From Casp-actino8 sp964614655 (GTDB taxonomy: Bacteria > Actinomycetota > Acidimicrobiia > Acidimicrobiales > Ilumatobacteraceae), in assembly GCA_964614655.1 (NCBI GenBank), contig CAZTPF010000005.1, positions 37,560 through 101,559 on the forward strand: 64,000 nt of DNA, written 5' to 3'. The number at the start of each line of letters is the position of its first letter. The stretch's first letter is position 1. The notes under the pieces were generated by a model, which worked only from the letters and a program-made list of their open reading frames with translations, did no database searches and had not been told where the DNA came from. The position numbers and the translations under genes are program-made. This document shows positions 42,340 through 54,387 of this stretch, piece after piece.

Positions 42340-43454
42340 ATGCCTGACCGAGAGATCGTCCCCGCCCACCTGGTCCTCGCCGACGGGAGCGTCTTCGAGG
42401 GCGAAGCGATCGGCGCTTCGGCGTCGGTGACCACCGGTGAGGTCGTCTTCAACACGGTCCTGTCGGGGTATCAGGAAGTCGTGACCGATCCGAGTTACGC
42501 CGGCCAGATCGTGACCTTCACCTACCCGCACATCGGCAACTACGGCACCACGGCCGCCGACGACGAGGCGTCCCGCCCGTTTTGCCGGGGGGTGGTGGTG
42601 CGCGACCTGGCGCGTCGGGCGAGCAACCACCGTTCGACGTCGAGCCTCGACGCGATGTTGTCGCAGCGGGGTGTTCCGGGGATCGCCGGTGTCGACACGC
42701 GCCGTCTCACGAGGATCCTGCGCGACACGGGCTCGATGTCGGGAGCCTTCGGGACCGGTTCGTACGCCGAACTGTTGGCGGCGGCGCGAGCCGAGCCGGG
42801 TACCGACGGGGTCGATCTGGTGGCCACCGTGACGACCGACCGCCCCTATCGAATCGAGAGTCGAGTGCACGGTGGCGCGCGACGTGTCGTGGCTCTCGAC
42901 TTCGGCATCAAGTCGACGATCCTTCGATGCCTCGCCGAGATCGCGACTGTCGATGTCGTACCGGCGTCCACGTCGGCGGCCGACGTCTTGGCCATGAAAC
43001 CCGACGGTGTGTTCCTCTCGAACGGTCCCGGGGATCCGTCCGCCGTTCCCTATGCCGTCGAGACGATTCGCCAGTTGATCGGCGAGGTTCCCGTGTTCGG
43101 CATCTGTCTCGGACATCAGTTGTTGAGTCGCGCTCTCGGAGGACAGACCTTCAAGCTGCCCTTCGGCCATCACGGAGGAAATCATCCGGTCCGACACGAG
43201 GCGTCGGGTCGTATCGAGATCACGAGCCAGAACCACAACTTCTGCGTCGACCCGGCGAGCCTCGAGGGTCGGGTCGAGGTGACTCATCTGAACTTGAACG
43301 ATCACACGAACGAAGGAATGCGAGTCCTGTCGGCTCCGGCGTTCAGCGTTCAGTACCACCCCGAGGCGGGACCCGGGCCGCATGACAGTCGGTATCTCTT
43401 CGACGAGTTCGCGGATCTCATGGACGCCCACCCGATGACACAGGGAGCGAACTG

Positions 43455-43455
<1 letters not shown>
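42340..43455 (+). CDS. carA: Carbamoyl-phosphate synthase, small (glutaminase) subunit
   Basis: Releases ammonia from glutamine for CarB; product serves both pyrimidine and arginine synthesis. The 371-residue protein has an amino-terminal domain (LVLADGSVFEGEAIG, TGEVVFNTVLSGYQEVVTDPSY) and a class I amidotransferase domain with the nucleophile in FGICLGHQLLSRALGG and the His/Glu in VQYHPEAGPGPHD. ATG preceded by GAAGGG. Stop overlaps the carB ATG. Confidence 0.97.
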
Positions 43456-46731
<3,276 letters not shown>

Positions 46732-46742
<11 letters not shown>

Positions 46743-47670
46743 CACGCGCGTGCGGGTCGGCTCGGTCGAACTCGCTCACGCCGTGATGACGGCCTCGGGC
46801 ACCTCGGGGCACGGCGCCGAACTCGGCGCGTACTTCGAACTCTCGGCGATCGGCGCCGTGGTCGTGAAATCGCTGTCCGTCATGCCGTGGGCCGGCAATC
46901 CCTCGCCACGACTGCATCCCCTTCCTCACGGCATGATCAACGCGGTCGGCCTTCAAGGGCCCGGGGTTGCCGCGTGGTTCGAGGAGCACCTCGACTCGCT
47001 CGCTCGTCAGGGAGCACGCACCGTCGTCAGCCTGTGGGGGAGAAGTGTCGACGAATATCGCCAGGCGGCCGACGCAGTGGCCGAACGATTGCGTTCTCCT
47101 GGAGCCGAACACATCGTGGCCGTCGAGATCAATTTGTCGTGCCCAAACTTGGAGGGTCGTCGAGGCATCTTCGCTCACGACGCCGCCCTCTCGGCCGAAG
47201 TCGTGGGGGCCTGTCGAGTGATCGGTCGTCCACTGTGGGCCAAACTGAGCCCGAACACGGACCGGCTGGTCGACGTCGCCGGAGCGGTGCACGACGCCGG
47301 TGCCGAGGTCGTCACTCTCGTCAACACGGTGGTCGGCCTCGTCCTCGACGACGACGGCGCACCGGTTCTCGGCAACGGCGGCGGTGGACTGTCGGGACCG
47401 ATGATCCACCCGGTGGCCGTACGGGCCGTCGCTGATGTTCGGGCGGGCCATCCCGAGCTCCCGATCATCGGGGTGGGGGGAGTCACATCGGGTGCCACCG
47501 CCGGCGCCTTGATGCGGGCCGGAGCCTCGGCCGTGCAGGTCGGAACGGCGACCTTCGTGGATCCCCGAGCTCCGAAAATGGTGGCCGACGATCTCGTGAA
47601 GTGGGCTGCTGAACAGGGCTTTTCCCGGTTGAGCGACATCACCGGGGCGCGTCCACGGGTCGCCGACTGA
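46732..47670 (+). CDS. pyrD: Dihydroorotate dehydrogenase, class 1 type
   Basis: FMN enzyme that oxidises dihydroorotate to orotate. The 312-residue protein has INLSCPNLEGRR, where cysteine in place of serine at the catalytic loop marks class 1 (cytosolic) enzymes, and FMN-phosphate binding IIGVGGVTSGATAGALMRAGASAVQVGTA. Class 1B enzymes need the PyrK electron-transfer subunit, but no pyrK is next to it, and the amino-terminal membrane extension of class 2 is missing. AGGAG lies 4 nt before the ATG; the upstream extension of the frame lies in carB. No pyrF or pyrE follows. Confidence 0.9.
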
Positions 47671-47713
47671 GGCCCGGCGACCGACTATCCACCAGCACCC
47701 CGCTGACCAGGAG

Positions 47714-47719
47714 TAAGTT
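47714..47719 (+). promoter_or_regulatory. -10 element (TAAGTT) for mihF
   Basis: TAAGTT is followed by six bases and the ATG at 47726, the leaderless spacing. The AGGAG just upstream would then lie outside the transcript from this promoter and serve only read-through messages. Confidence 0.5.
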
Positions 47720-47725
47720 TCGGCC

Positions 47726-48037
47726 ATGGCAACACCTCCGCAACTCACACCCGAACAGCGCGCGGCGGCGCTGGCCAAGGCTGCTGAAGCTCGGGCCGCT
47801 CGTGCCGAGATCAAGGTCAAGCTGAAGCAGGGCACCCTCACGGTCGCCGATGCCTTGGCGTCCTCCGATCCCAACGTGGGCAAGTTGAAGGTCGTCTCGC
47901 TCCTCGAGAGCTTGCCCGGTCTTGGCAAGGTCAAGGCCCGCAAGATCATGGAAGAGGTCGGGATCGCCGACAACCGCAAGATTCAGGGTCTGGGCGCTCA
48001 GCAGAAGAAGTCCCTGCTCGAACACCTCGACAAGTGA
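47726..48037 (+). CDS. mihF: Integration host factor, actinobacterial type (mIHF)
   Basis: Nucleoid protein that bends DNA, essential in mycobacteria. The 103-residue protein has LTPEQRAAALAKAAEARAARAEIK, a basic helix, LKQGTLTVADALA and a helix-two-turn-helix LESLPGLGKVKARKIMEEVGI, all family marks. As in most actinomycetes it lies just upstream of gmk, with which it overlaps. Confidence 0.96.
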   Translation: MATPPQLTPEQRAAALAKAAEARAARAEIKVKLKQGTLTVADALASSDPNVGKLKVVSLLESLPGLGKVKARKIMEEVGIADNRKIQGLGAQQKKSLLEHLDK

Positions 48038-48627
48038 TGTCGGGGGTCGACGCCGACCCGCTTTCTCGACATCGCCCACTGATCATCATCGTGTCCGGCC
48101 CAGGCGGGGTCGGTAAAGGCACGATCGTCGACGCCCTCGTGGCGCGCGACCCGGAGTTGTTGTTGAGCCGATCGTGGACGACACGGGATCGGCGGCCCGG
48201 TGAGCGGGACGATGCCTACGTGTTCGTGACCCGAGACGAATTCGTGGCCCGTCGAGATGCCGATGGCTTCCTGGAGTGGACCGAGTTCCTCGGGAACTTC
48301 TACGGGACACCGCAGCCCGATCCCTCGTCGGACCGCGACCTGGTGCTCGAGATCGAGGTCGACGGCGCTCAGCAGGTGAAGTCCCGTTTCCCCGAGTCGA
48401 TTCTCATCTTCGTGCTGCCGCCGTCGAGGGACGAGCAGCGCCGCCGGCTGATCGGTCGTGGTGATCCCGACGACAAGGTCGTGGCCCGTCTGCGCAAGGC
48501 CGAGGACGAAGAGCCGGTGGGCCGAGCCCTCGCCGATCACGTGGTGGTCAACGACGACCTGGAGCGCACCGTCGCCGAAATGCTCCAGATCATCGGCTCA
48601 CGACGTAATTCCGGGGGACGGGGCTAG
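48037..48627 (+). CDS. gmk: Guanylate kinase
   Basis: Phosphorylates GMP. The 196-residue protein has the P-loop VSGPGGVGKGTIVDAL, SRSWTTRDRRPGERDDAYVFV and the GMP-binding LEWTEFLGNFYGTP. ATG overlaps the mihF stop (TGATG); the GTG three bases upstream is an alternative. Its TAG stop lies in a TAGCCT element before rpoZ. Confidence 0.95.
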   Translation: MSGVDADPLSRHRPLIIIVSGPGGVGKGTIVDALVARDPELLLSRSWTTRDRRPGERDDAYVFVTRDEFVARRDADGFLEWTEFLGNFYGTPQPDPSSDRDLVLEIEVDGAQQVKSRFPESILIFVLPPSRDEQRRRLIGRGDPDDKVVARLRKAEDEEPVGRALADHVVVNDDLERTVAEMLQIIGSRRNSGGRG

Positions 48628-48630
48628 CCT
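48625..48630 (+). promoter_or_regulatory. -10-like element (TAGCCT) upstream of rpoZ
   Basis: TAGCCT overlaps the gmk stop codon and would give a leader of about 40 nt before the rpoZ GTG. Weakly supported. Confidence 0.3.
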
Positions 48631-48675
48631 TCGCGTCCGACAAGTTCTGTAGACGTCTCGTAGAACGGTGCCCTG

Positions 48676-49017
48676 GTGACGACCAACGACTCGATGACCC
48701 ATCCCGCCCTCGAAGGTTTGCTCGACAAGGTGGACTCCAAGTTCAGCCTCGTCACCTTGGCGGCCAGTCGTTCGCGTCAGTTGCAGGACTACTACCTGGG
48801 CGTGACGTCGTCGAAGACGATTCCGCCCCAGGTCCCGTCGCTGCGCAAACTTCTCAGCCTCAGTTTCGAGGAGATCGCGGCCGGCAAGATCGTGCGTATC
48901 TCCGGTGACGAGGTTCGCGAGCGTGAAGCCGCCGAGGCCGCCGCTCTCGCCGATGCCGAGGCCGCCGAGTTGGCCCTGCTCGCCGACCCCGACGCAGTCG
49001 AGGGTGACGACGCCTGA
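48676..49017 (+). CDS. rpoZ: RNA polymerase omega subunit
   Basis: Small assembly subunit of RNA polymerase. The 113-residue protein has the omega core PALEGLLDKVDSKFSLVTLAASRSRQLQDYY and a carboxy-terminal acidic alanine-rich tail of about 35 residues (EREAAEAAALADAEAAELALLADPDA). Order gmk-rpoZ-coaBC-metK-priA is the common bacterial one. GTG start; an ATG six codons in is an alternative. Confidence 0.93.
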   Translation: MTTNDSMTHPALEGLLDKVDSKFSLVTLAASRSRQLQDYYLGVTSSKTIPPQVPSLRKLLSLSFEEIAAGKIVRISGDEVREREAAEAAALADAEAAELALLADPDAVEGDDA

Positions 49018-49036
49018 CGCGTCGCCACGACCAGTC

Positions 49037-50230
49037 ATGACGCGGCCGTTGTCGGGTCGTCGCATCGTTCTCGGTGTGAGTGGTGGTATCGCCGCCTACA
49101 AGTCGGTCGAGATCTGCCGCCGGTTGGTCGATCTCGGTGCCCACGTCGTGCCGGTGATGACCGCCGGTGCCGAGAAGTTCATCGGACGAACCACTTTGTC
49201 GGCCTTGGCGAGCGAGCCAGTGCAGACGTCGCTGTGGAGCGAGGCCTCTCCGATTCCGCACACCAAACTCGGCCAGAACGCCGACCTCGTTCTGGTGGCT
49301 CCGGCCACCGCGCGAGTGATCGCCGGCTACGCACACGGTCTGTCCACCGATCTCCTCACCAACGTCCTCATCGCCACTCGCGCGCCGGTCGTGGTGTGTC
49401 CGGCCATGCACACCGAGATGTGGGAGCACCCGGCGATCCAGGACAACGTCGCCGTGTTGCGTCGCCGAGGAGTTCAGGTGGTCGAACCCGAGGAGGGTCG
49501 CCTGGCCGGTGGCGACTCGGGGAAGGGTCGTCTGGCCGCGCCCGAAGCAGTGGTCGAGGCCGTCCGACGAGCGCTCGGTCCGCGTGACCTCGATGGTCGC
49601 TCGGTCGTCGTGACGGCCGGAGGAACCCGTGAGCCGATCGACGCCGTCCGCGTCATCGCCAATCGATCGAGTGGCAAGCAGGGCTACGCCGTGGCCGAAG
49701 AGGCCGTCCGCCGTGGCGCGACGGTCACGCTGGTGACGACGGTCGACCGCGAACCACCGGCCGGCGTGCAGGTGGTCGAGGTGGAGACGGCCGCCGAGAT
49801 GCAGGCTGCACTCGACGCCCGGGCTTCCGAGGCCGACGTGATCGTGATGGCCGCCGCCGTCGCCGATTTCCGTCCGGTGTCGTGTGCCACAGGGAAGATC
49901 AAAAAGGACGGCGGCATTCCCGAGATCCGCCTCGAACCCACACCCGACATCCTGGCCGGTCTCGGTGCACGCAAGCGGACCGGTCAGATCCTGGTGGGCT
50001 TCGCCGCCGAGACCTCCGACCTCGTCGAGAACGCCACGGCGAAGATGCGTCGCAAGAATCTCGACCTCGTGGTGGCCAACGACGTGTCGGCTCCTGGTGT
50101 CGGATTCCAGTACGACACGAACGCAGTTACCTTCCTGCGCCCCGACCAGCCTCTAGAGTCGCATCCGTTGAGCGACAAACGGGACATCGCCCGGGCCTTG
50201 CTCGACATCGTCGCTCGATTGCTCGCCTGA
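49037..50230 (+). CDS. coaBC: Bifunctional phosphopantothenoylcysteine decarboxylase / phosphopantothenate-cysteine ligase
   Basis: Two steps of coenzyme A synthesis. The 397-residue protein has the FMN decarboxylase domain (1-180; VLGVSGGIAAYKSVEICRRL, PAMHTEMWEHPAIQ) and the ligase domain (about 188-397; VVVTAGGTREPIDAVRVIANRSSGKQG, AVADFRP, KIKKDGG). The ATG at 49037 lies 19 nt after rpoZ; upstream extension of the frame overlaps rpoZ. Confidence 0.96.
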   Translation: MTRPLSGRRIVLGVSGGIAAYKSVEICRRLVDLGAHVVPVMTAGAEKFIGRTTLSALASEPVQTSLWSEASPIPHTKLGQNADLVLVAPATARVIAGYAHGLSTDLLTNVLIATRAPVVVCPAMHTEMWEHPAIQDNVAVLRRRGVQVVEPEEGRLAGGDSGKGRLAAPEAVVEAVRRALGPRDLDGRSVVVTAGGTREPIDAVRVIANRSSGKQGYAVAEEAVRRGATVTLVTTVDREPPAGVQVVEVETAAEMQAALDARASEADVIVMAAAVADFRPVSCATGKIKKDGGIPEIRLEPTPDILAGLGARKRTGQILVGFAAETSDLVENATAKMRRKNLDLVVANDVSAPGVGFQYDTNAVTFLRPDQPLESHPLSDKRDIARALLDIVARLLA

Positions 50231-50282
50231 CGACGGGCCGTCGGCGGCGTCGCCCGACCGCCTGATACGTATGGGGAGTTTC

Positions 50283-51476
50283 ATGAGCCGCCAGTGGACA
50301 TTCACCTCGGAGAGCGTGACCGAGGGTCACCCCGACAAGATGGCCGATCAGATCTCCGACGCCGTCCTCGATGCCATCTTGACCAAGGATCCCCACGCCC
50401 GCGTGGCCTGCGAAACCTTGGTGACCACCGGACTGTGCCTGGTCTCGGGCGAGATCACGACCGGTGAGTACATCGAGATTCCCGACATCGCCCGGCAGGT
50501 CATTCGCGAGATCGGCTACGACAACGCCGAGTTCGGCTTCGATGGCAAGACCTGCGGTGTGCTCGTCGCTCTCGATGCGCAGAGCCCCGACATCGCGCAA
50601 GGTGTCGATCGCAGCGAAGAGGTTCGCGGTCGATCGGGAAGTGACGACCTCGACCTGCAAGGAGCCGGCGACCAGGGAATGATGTTCGGCTACGCGTGCA
50701 ACGAGACGCCGTCACTCATGCCGCTGCCGATCCATCTCGCGCACCGCCTCGCCGAACGCCTGACCGACGCTCGTAAATCGGGTCAGATTCCCTATCTGCG
50801 TCCCGACGGCAAGACCCAGGTGACCTTCGACTACGAGGACGGTCGACCGGTTCGACTGCGTACGGTCCTCGTGTCGACCCAGCATCACGACGGCATCGAT
50901 CGAGATTCGGTCATCCGCCCCGACCTCATCGAGCAGGTGATCCGTCCGGTGATCCCCGAGCAGTTCGCCGACGACGACTACTCGGTGTTCGTGAACCCGA
51001 CCGGCAAGTTCGTGCTCGGCGGTCCGCACGCCGACACCGGACTGACCGGCCGCAAGATCATCGTCGACACGTATGGCGGTATGGGTCGGCACGGTGGCGG
51101 CGCGTTCAGCGGCAAGGATCCGAGCAAGGTCGACCGTTCGGCGGCCTATGCGGCCCGCTGGGTTGCCAAGCACGTCGTGGCCTCCGGGGCCGCCGAGCGT
51201 TGCGAAGTGCAGGTGGCCTACGCGATCGGCATGGCGCATCCGGTGAGCATCCTCGTCGAGACCTTCGGCACCGAGAAGGTCGCGGTCGAAAAGATCGAGA
51301 CCGCAGTTCGCTCCACCTTCGACCTTCGCCCGGCGGCCATCGTGCGAGATCTGAAGTTGAAGCGTCCGATCTACCGTCAGACCGCGGCCTACGGCCACTT
51401 CGGACGTGAACTTCCCGACTTCGAATGGGAGTCGCTGTCACGTCTCGCCGACTTCACGTCGGCCGTCGGCCTCTGA
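50283..51476 (+). CDS. metK: S-adenosylmethionine synthetase
   Basis: Makes the SAM used by the many methyltransferases, several of which are in this window. The 397-residue protein has TSESVTEGHPDKMADQISDAVLD, GAGDQGMMFGYA and the P-loop-like GGHGGGAFSGKDPSKVDRS (starts RHGGGAFSGKD). The ATG at 50283 has GGGGAG 4 nt upstream; an ATG at 50271 in frame is less likely. No SAM riboswitch is visible in the 50-nt gap upstream. Confidence 0.97.
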   Translation: MSRQWTFTSESVTEGHPDKMADQISDAVLDAILTKDPHARVACETLVTTGLCLVSGEITTGEYIEIPDIARQVIREIGYDNAEFGFDGKTCGVLVALDAQSPDIAQGVDRSEEVRGRSGSDDLDLQGAGDQGMMFGYACNETPSLMPLPIHLAHRLAERLTDARKSGQIPYLRPDGKTQVTFDYEDGRPVRLRTVLVSTQHHDGIDRDSVIRPDLIEQVIRPVIPEQFADDDYSVFVNPTGKFVLGGPHADTGLTGRKIIVDTYGGMGRHGGGAFSGKDPSKVDRSAAYAARWVAKHVVASGAAERCEVQVAYAIGMAHPVSILVETFGTEKVAVEKIETAVRSTFDLRPAAIVRDLKLKRPIYRQTAAYGHFGRELPDFEWESLSRLADFTSAVGL

Positions 51477-53239
51477 GTCCTCTGGGACGCGTCGCCCGCA
51501 TCGTCCCCGACGTCACGGGAATCGACAAGAGCTTCGACTACCTCGTCCCCGACGAGATGGAGTCGATCGTCGAACTCGGATCGAGAGTGCGCGTCTCGCT
51601 GCACGGACGACGCGTCGGAGGATGGGTCGTCGAACTTCTGGATGCCTCCGACGCGGTGTCGACCGATGCCTTGAAGCCTCTCGTCAAGTCGAGTGGTATC
51701 GGTCCGAACGGCGAGTTGATCGAACTGGCGCGCTGGGCGTCGTGGAGGTGGTGTGCCGGGCGGCTTCGGCCCTTCCTCGTCGTCGCATCGCCGCCGGTGG
51801 TGGTGCATCGCCCGGCGACGCCGCGCCGAACGGTCGTGCGGGCCGAACCGTCGTCACCGGCGACCTCCGAGCTGATCGACGGAGGAGGCGGGGTGCTGCG
51901 ACTTCCGCCGACCGCCGACCACCTCCCGTCGGTCCTGTCGGCGGCGCGCGTCGGACCCACCCTCGTCGTGTGTCCATCGGTCGACATGGCTCGTGTTCTG
52001 TCCCATCGCGTACGACGAACCGGCGTCTCGGTGGCGCTACTGCCCGAGGACTGGGCGCAGGCCCGCGGCGGGGTGGACGTGGTGATCGGTGCACGCGGCG
52101 CGGCCTTCGCACCGTGCCCCGACCTCGCAGTGGCGATGATTCTCGACGAGAACGACGAGTCGTTGCAGGAGGAGCGGTCGCCCACCTGGCACGCGCGGGA
52201 CGTGGTGATCGAGAGATGTCGGCGAACGGGTGCGATTCCGATTCTCGTCTCGGCCGTTCCGACTCTCGAGGCGTGGTCCGGTCCCGGACGCCATGGAGAA
52301 CGCGTGAAGTCGCCGGGTGTCGAGCGCGAGCGTCGCGCTTGGCCGTCCATCGAGGTGGTCGACCGTTCCGATCAGGAGCCGTGGAAACGGAGTCTGGTGT
52401 CGTCCGAACTCATCGAAGCTCTCCGTGACGAGAAACTCAGAGTCGCGTGTGTGATCAACACCAAGGGCCTGGCCCGTCTGCTGGCGTGCCGTTCGTGCCG
52501 CAACGTCGCCCGTTGCGCGGAGTGCGACGGCGCCCTCGTGGAAGCGACCGAAGGGTCGCTCGAGTGCTCGCGTTGCTCGTCGACGCGGCCTCGAGTCTGC
52601 GCTTCGTGCGGCTCGAGCGACATGGCGCGTGTGAAACCGGGAACCACACGCCTGCGCGACGAACTCGAACGGGCGGCGTCGCGCCCGGTCGTGGAGGTGA
52701 CGGCCTCGACGGCCGACGTCGACGACGCCTCAGCCGACGTGTTCATCGGTACCGAGGCGGTTCTCCACCGAGTGCGCCAGGTCGACGTGGTGGTGTTCCT
52801 CGACCTCGACGCCGAATTGCTGGCCCCCCGCTTTCGAGCGCGTGAGCAGGTCTGGACGCTCGTCGCGCGCGCCGCGCGACTGGTCGGTTCGTCGGGACGG
52901 ATCCTTCTGCAGACGACGCTCGTCGACCACGACACGGTGCAGGCTCTGGCGGCTCTCGATCTCGACGGCGCGGCGACGTCGGAATGGGAACGACGTGTCG
53001 CACTGTCGTTGCCGCCGACGAGCACACTGGCCGTCGTGGAGGGCGACGATCTCGACGAATGCCGAGTTGCTTTGTCGGCCTGCGACGGAATCGAAGTGGG
53101 TCGGATCGACGATCGGTTGCTGGTCCGGGCACGTGACGCGTCCGCACTCGCCGACGCCTGGAGTGAACTTCGTTCCGGTCGTGACAGCGATCGGCGTCGG
53201 CGCTCGTTGCGAATCGCCGTCGATCCGCCTCGGATCTAG
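51425..53239 (+). CDS. priA: Primosomal protein N' (PriA), helicase-deficient type
   Basis: Replication restart protein. About 604 residues: a 3'-DNA-binding start (RVARIVPDVTGIDKSFDYLVPDEM), then a helicase-like region without the Walker A GxGKT and with LDEND in place of the DEEH box, then eight cysteines in four pairs (CRSC, CAEC, CSRC, CASC) that keep the zinc module. Loss of the ATPase motifs is known for PriA in actinomycetes. The ATG at 51425 overlaps metK by 52 bp; if wrong, a CTG at 51473 or 51482 would be the start. Ends in a CTAG shared with the convergent gene. Confidence 0.9.
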   Translation: MGVAVTSRRLHVGRRPLSPLGRVARIVPDVTGIDKSFDYLVPDEMESIVELGSRVRVSLHGRRVGGWVVELLDASDAVSTDALKPLVKSSGIGPNGELIELARWASWRWCAGRLRPFLVVASPPVVVHRPATPRRTVVRAEPSSPATSELIDGGGGVLRLPPTADHLPSVLSAARVGPTLVVCPSVDMARVLSHRVRRTGVSVALLPEDWAQARGGVDVVIGARGAAFAPCPDLAVAMILDENDESLQEERSPTWHARDVVIERCRRTGAIPILVSAVPTLEAWSGPGRHGERVKSPGVERERRAWPSIEVVDRSDQEPWKRSLVSSELIEALRDEKLRVACVINTKGLARLLACRSCRNVARCAECDGALVEATEGSLECSRCSSTRPRVCASCGSSDMARVKPGTTRLRDELERAASRPVVEVTASTADVDDASADVFIGTEAVLHRVRQVDVVVFLDLDAELLAPRFRAREQVWTLVARAARLVGSSGRILLQTTLVDHDTVQALAALDLDGAATSEWERRVALSLPPTSTLAVVEGDDLDECRVALSACDGIEVGRIDDRLLVRARDASALADAWSELRSGRDSDRRRRSLRIAVDPPRI

Positions 53240-53838
53240 TCGACGGTTCGGGGCCGAACGTCGAGGAGCCGGTAGCCGGCCCGCGAGCCGAGTCGAACCG
53301 TCGGATGTCCCGTCTCGTTCAGCCAGCGTTGCAGCGAGTCCGAACCGAGATTCTTCTGGACGACGAGGACGGCCCTCCCGGTGGGTGACAGTCGTTCGAG
53401 CCATCGCAGCAGCATGGTGTGCAGTTCGTCCTTGCCCACTTTGATGGGCGGATTGCTCCAGATCAGATCGAAGTGCAGTGAGTCGTCGACGTCGTCGGGT
53501 CCGTGGACGACGAGGTTGGAGATCCCGAGCCGTCGGGCGTTGTCGACGGTGAGCCGACGTGCACGCTCGTTCACGTCGACGGCGACGACTTGCGCCTGTG
53601 GTCGTCGCCGAGCGAGAGCGAGCGCGATCGGGCCAGCACCGCAACCGAGGTCGAGAAAGACACCGGTCTCGGGTGGCTCTGGTGCATCGGTGAGCAAGAA
53701 CTTCGTGCCGGTGTCGAGACGACCATGAGAGAACACACCTCGATCGGTGTGATAGTCGAAGGCATCGCCGGGGACGACGACCGTCACCGATCGAGGATCC
53801 GAAGGCGACTCGGGCGAGTGGTCGAAGTAGTGCGACAT
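53236..53838 (-). CDS. Class I SAM-dependent methyltransferase (RsmC/RlmG-like, small)
   Basis: A 200-residue single-domain methyltransferase. SAM motif I is FLDLGCGAGPIALALA, the nucleotide-site segment is VVAVDVNERARRL, and the catalytic motif DLIWSNPPIKVG (NPP) marks N-methylation of a guanine in rRNA, as in the carboxy-terminal half of RsmC. The amino-terminal start HYFDHSPESPSDPRSV is typical of the short family members annotated in actinomycetes. Divergent from def across 21 bp; its TAG stop and that of priA share CTAG. Confidence 0.88.
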   Translation of the reverse strand: MSHYFDHSPESPSDPRSVTVVVPGDAFDYHTDRGVFSHGRLDTGTKFLLTDAPEPPETGVFLDLGCGAGPIALALARRRPQAQVVAVDVNERARRLTVDNARRLGISNLVVHGPDDVDDSLHFDLIWSNPPIKVGKDELHTMLLRWLERLSPTGRAVLVVQKNLGSDSLQRWLNETGHPTVRLGSRAGYRLLDVRPRTVD

Positions 53839-53846
53839 CTCGCAAG

Positions 53847-53852
53847 TAGCCT
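53847..53852 (+). promoter_or_regulatory. -10 element (TAGCCT) for def
   Basis: TAGCCT ends seven bases before the ATG at 53860, consistent with a leaderless transcript. It decides the start over the longer open frame. Confidence 0.5.
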
Positions 53853-53859
53853 GGCAGGT

Positions 53860-54387
53860 ATGACGTACGAAATCCGGACATTCGGCGACCCGGTGCTGGC
53901 CGCCAAGGCAGCCGAGGTCACCGACATCGACGGCAAAGTGGTTCGGATCGTCGAGCAGATGTTCGACACCTTGTACGAGACCGAGACGGGAATCGGTCTC
54001 GCCGCGCCCCAGGTCGGTATCCAACGTCAGATCTTCGTCTGGGACATCGATGGCGAGCCCGAGGTGATCTTCAATCCGATCATCGCCGAATCCGATGGCG
54101 AGTGGACGTACGAAGAGGGTTGTCTCAGCATCCCGGGTCTCTACGTCGAAATGGTGAGACCGAAGACGGTGCTCATGACCGGCGTCGACATCGACGGAAA
54201 CGAGGTGTCGTTCGAGGCCGACGAACTCGAAGCCCGTCTCTTCCAGCACGAGCTCGATCATCTGAACGGCGTCTTGATGTTCGACCGCATGCAACCCGAA
54301 CAGCGCGAGCAGGCAATCGCCGAATACCGGCGCCTCGCGGCCCAGGCCGATGCCGCCGTGGCGCCGCGTCGGCTGCGAGCCGAGTGA
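53860..54387 (+). CDS. def: Peptide deformylase
   Basis: Iron- or zinc-dependent enzyme that removes the formyl group from new proteins; pairs with fmt, the next gene. The 175-residue protein has GIGLAAPQVG at 44-53, EGCLSIPG with the metal cysteine 88 and HELDHLNG with His 130 and 134 and Glu 131. Its stop overlaps the fmt GTG. Confidence 0.97.
   Translation: MTYEIRTFGDPVLAAKAAEVTDIDGKVVRIVEQMFDTLYETETGIGLAAPQVGIQRQIFVWDIDGEPEVIFNPIIAESDGEWTYEEGCLSIPGLYVEMVRPKTVLMTGVDIDGNEVSFEADELEARLFQHELDHLNGVLMFDRMQPEQREQAIAEYRRLAAQADAAVAPRRLRAE

Noticed and set aside
50231..50283. SAM riboswitch upstream of metK.
   Set aside because: The gap is about 50 bases, too short for any known SAM riboswitch, and no supporting helices are visible.
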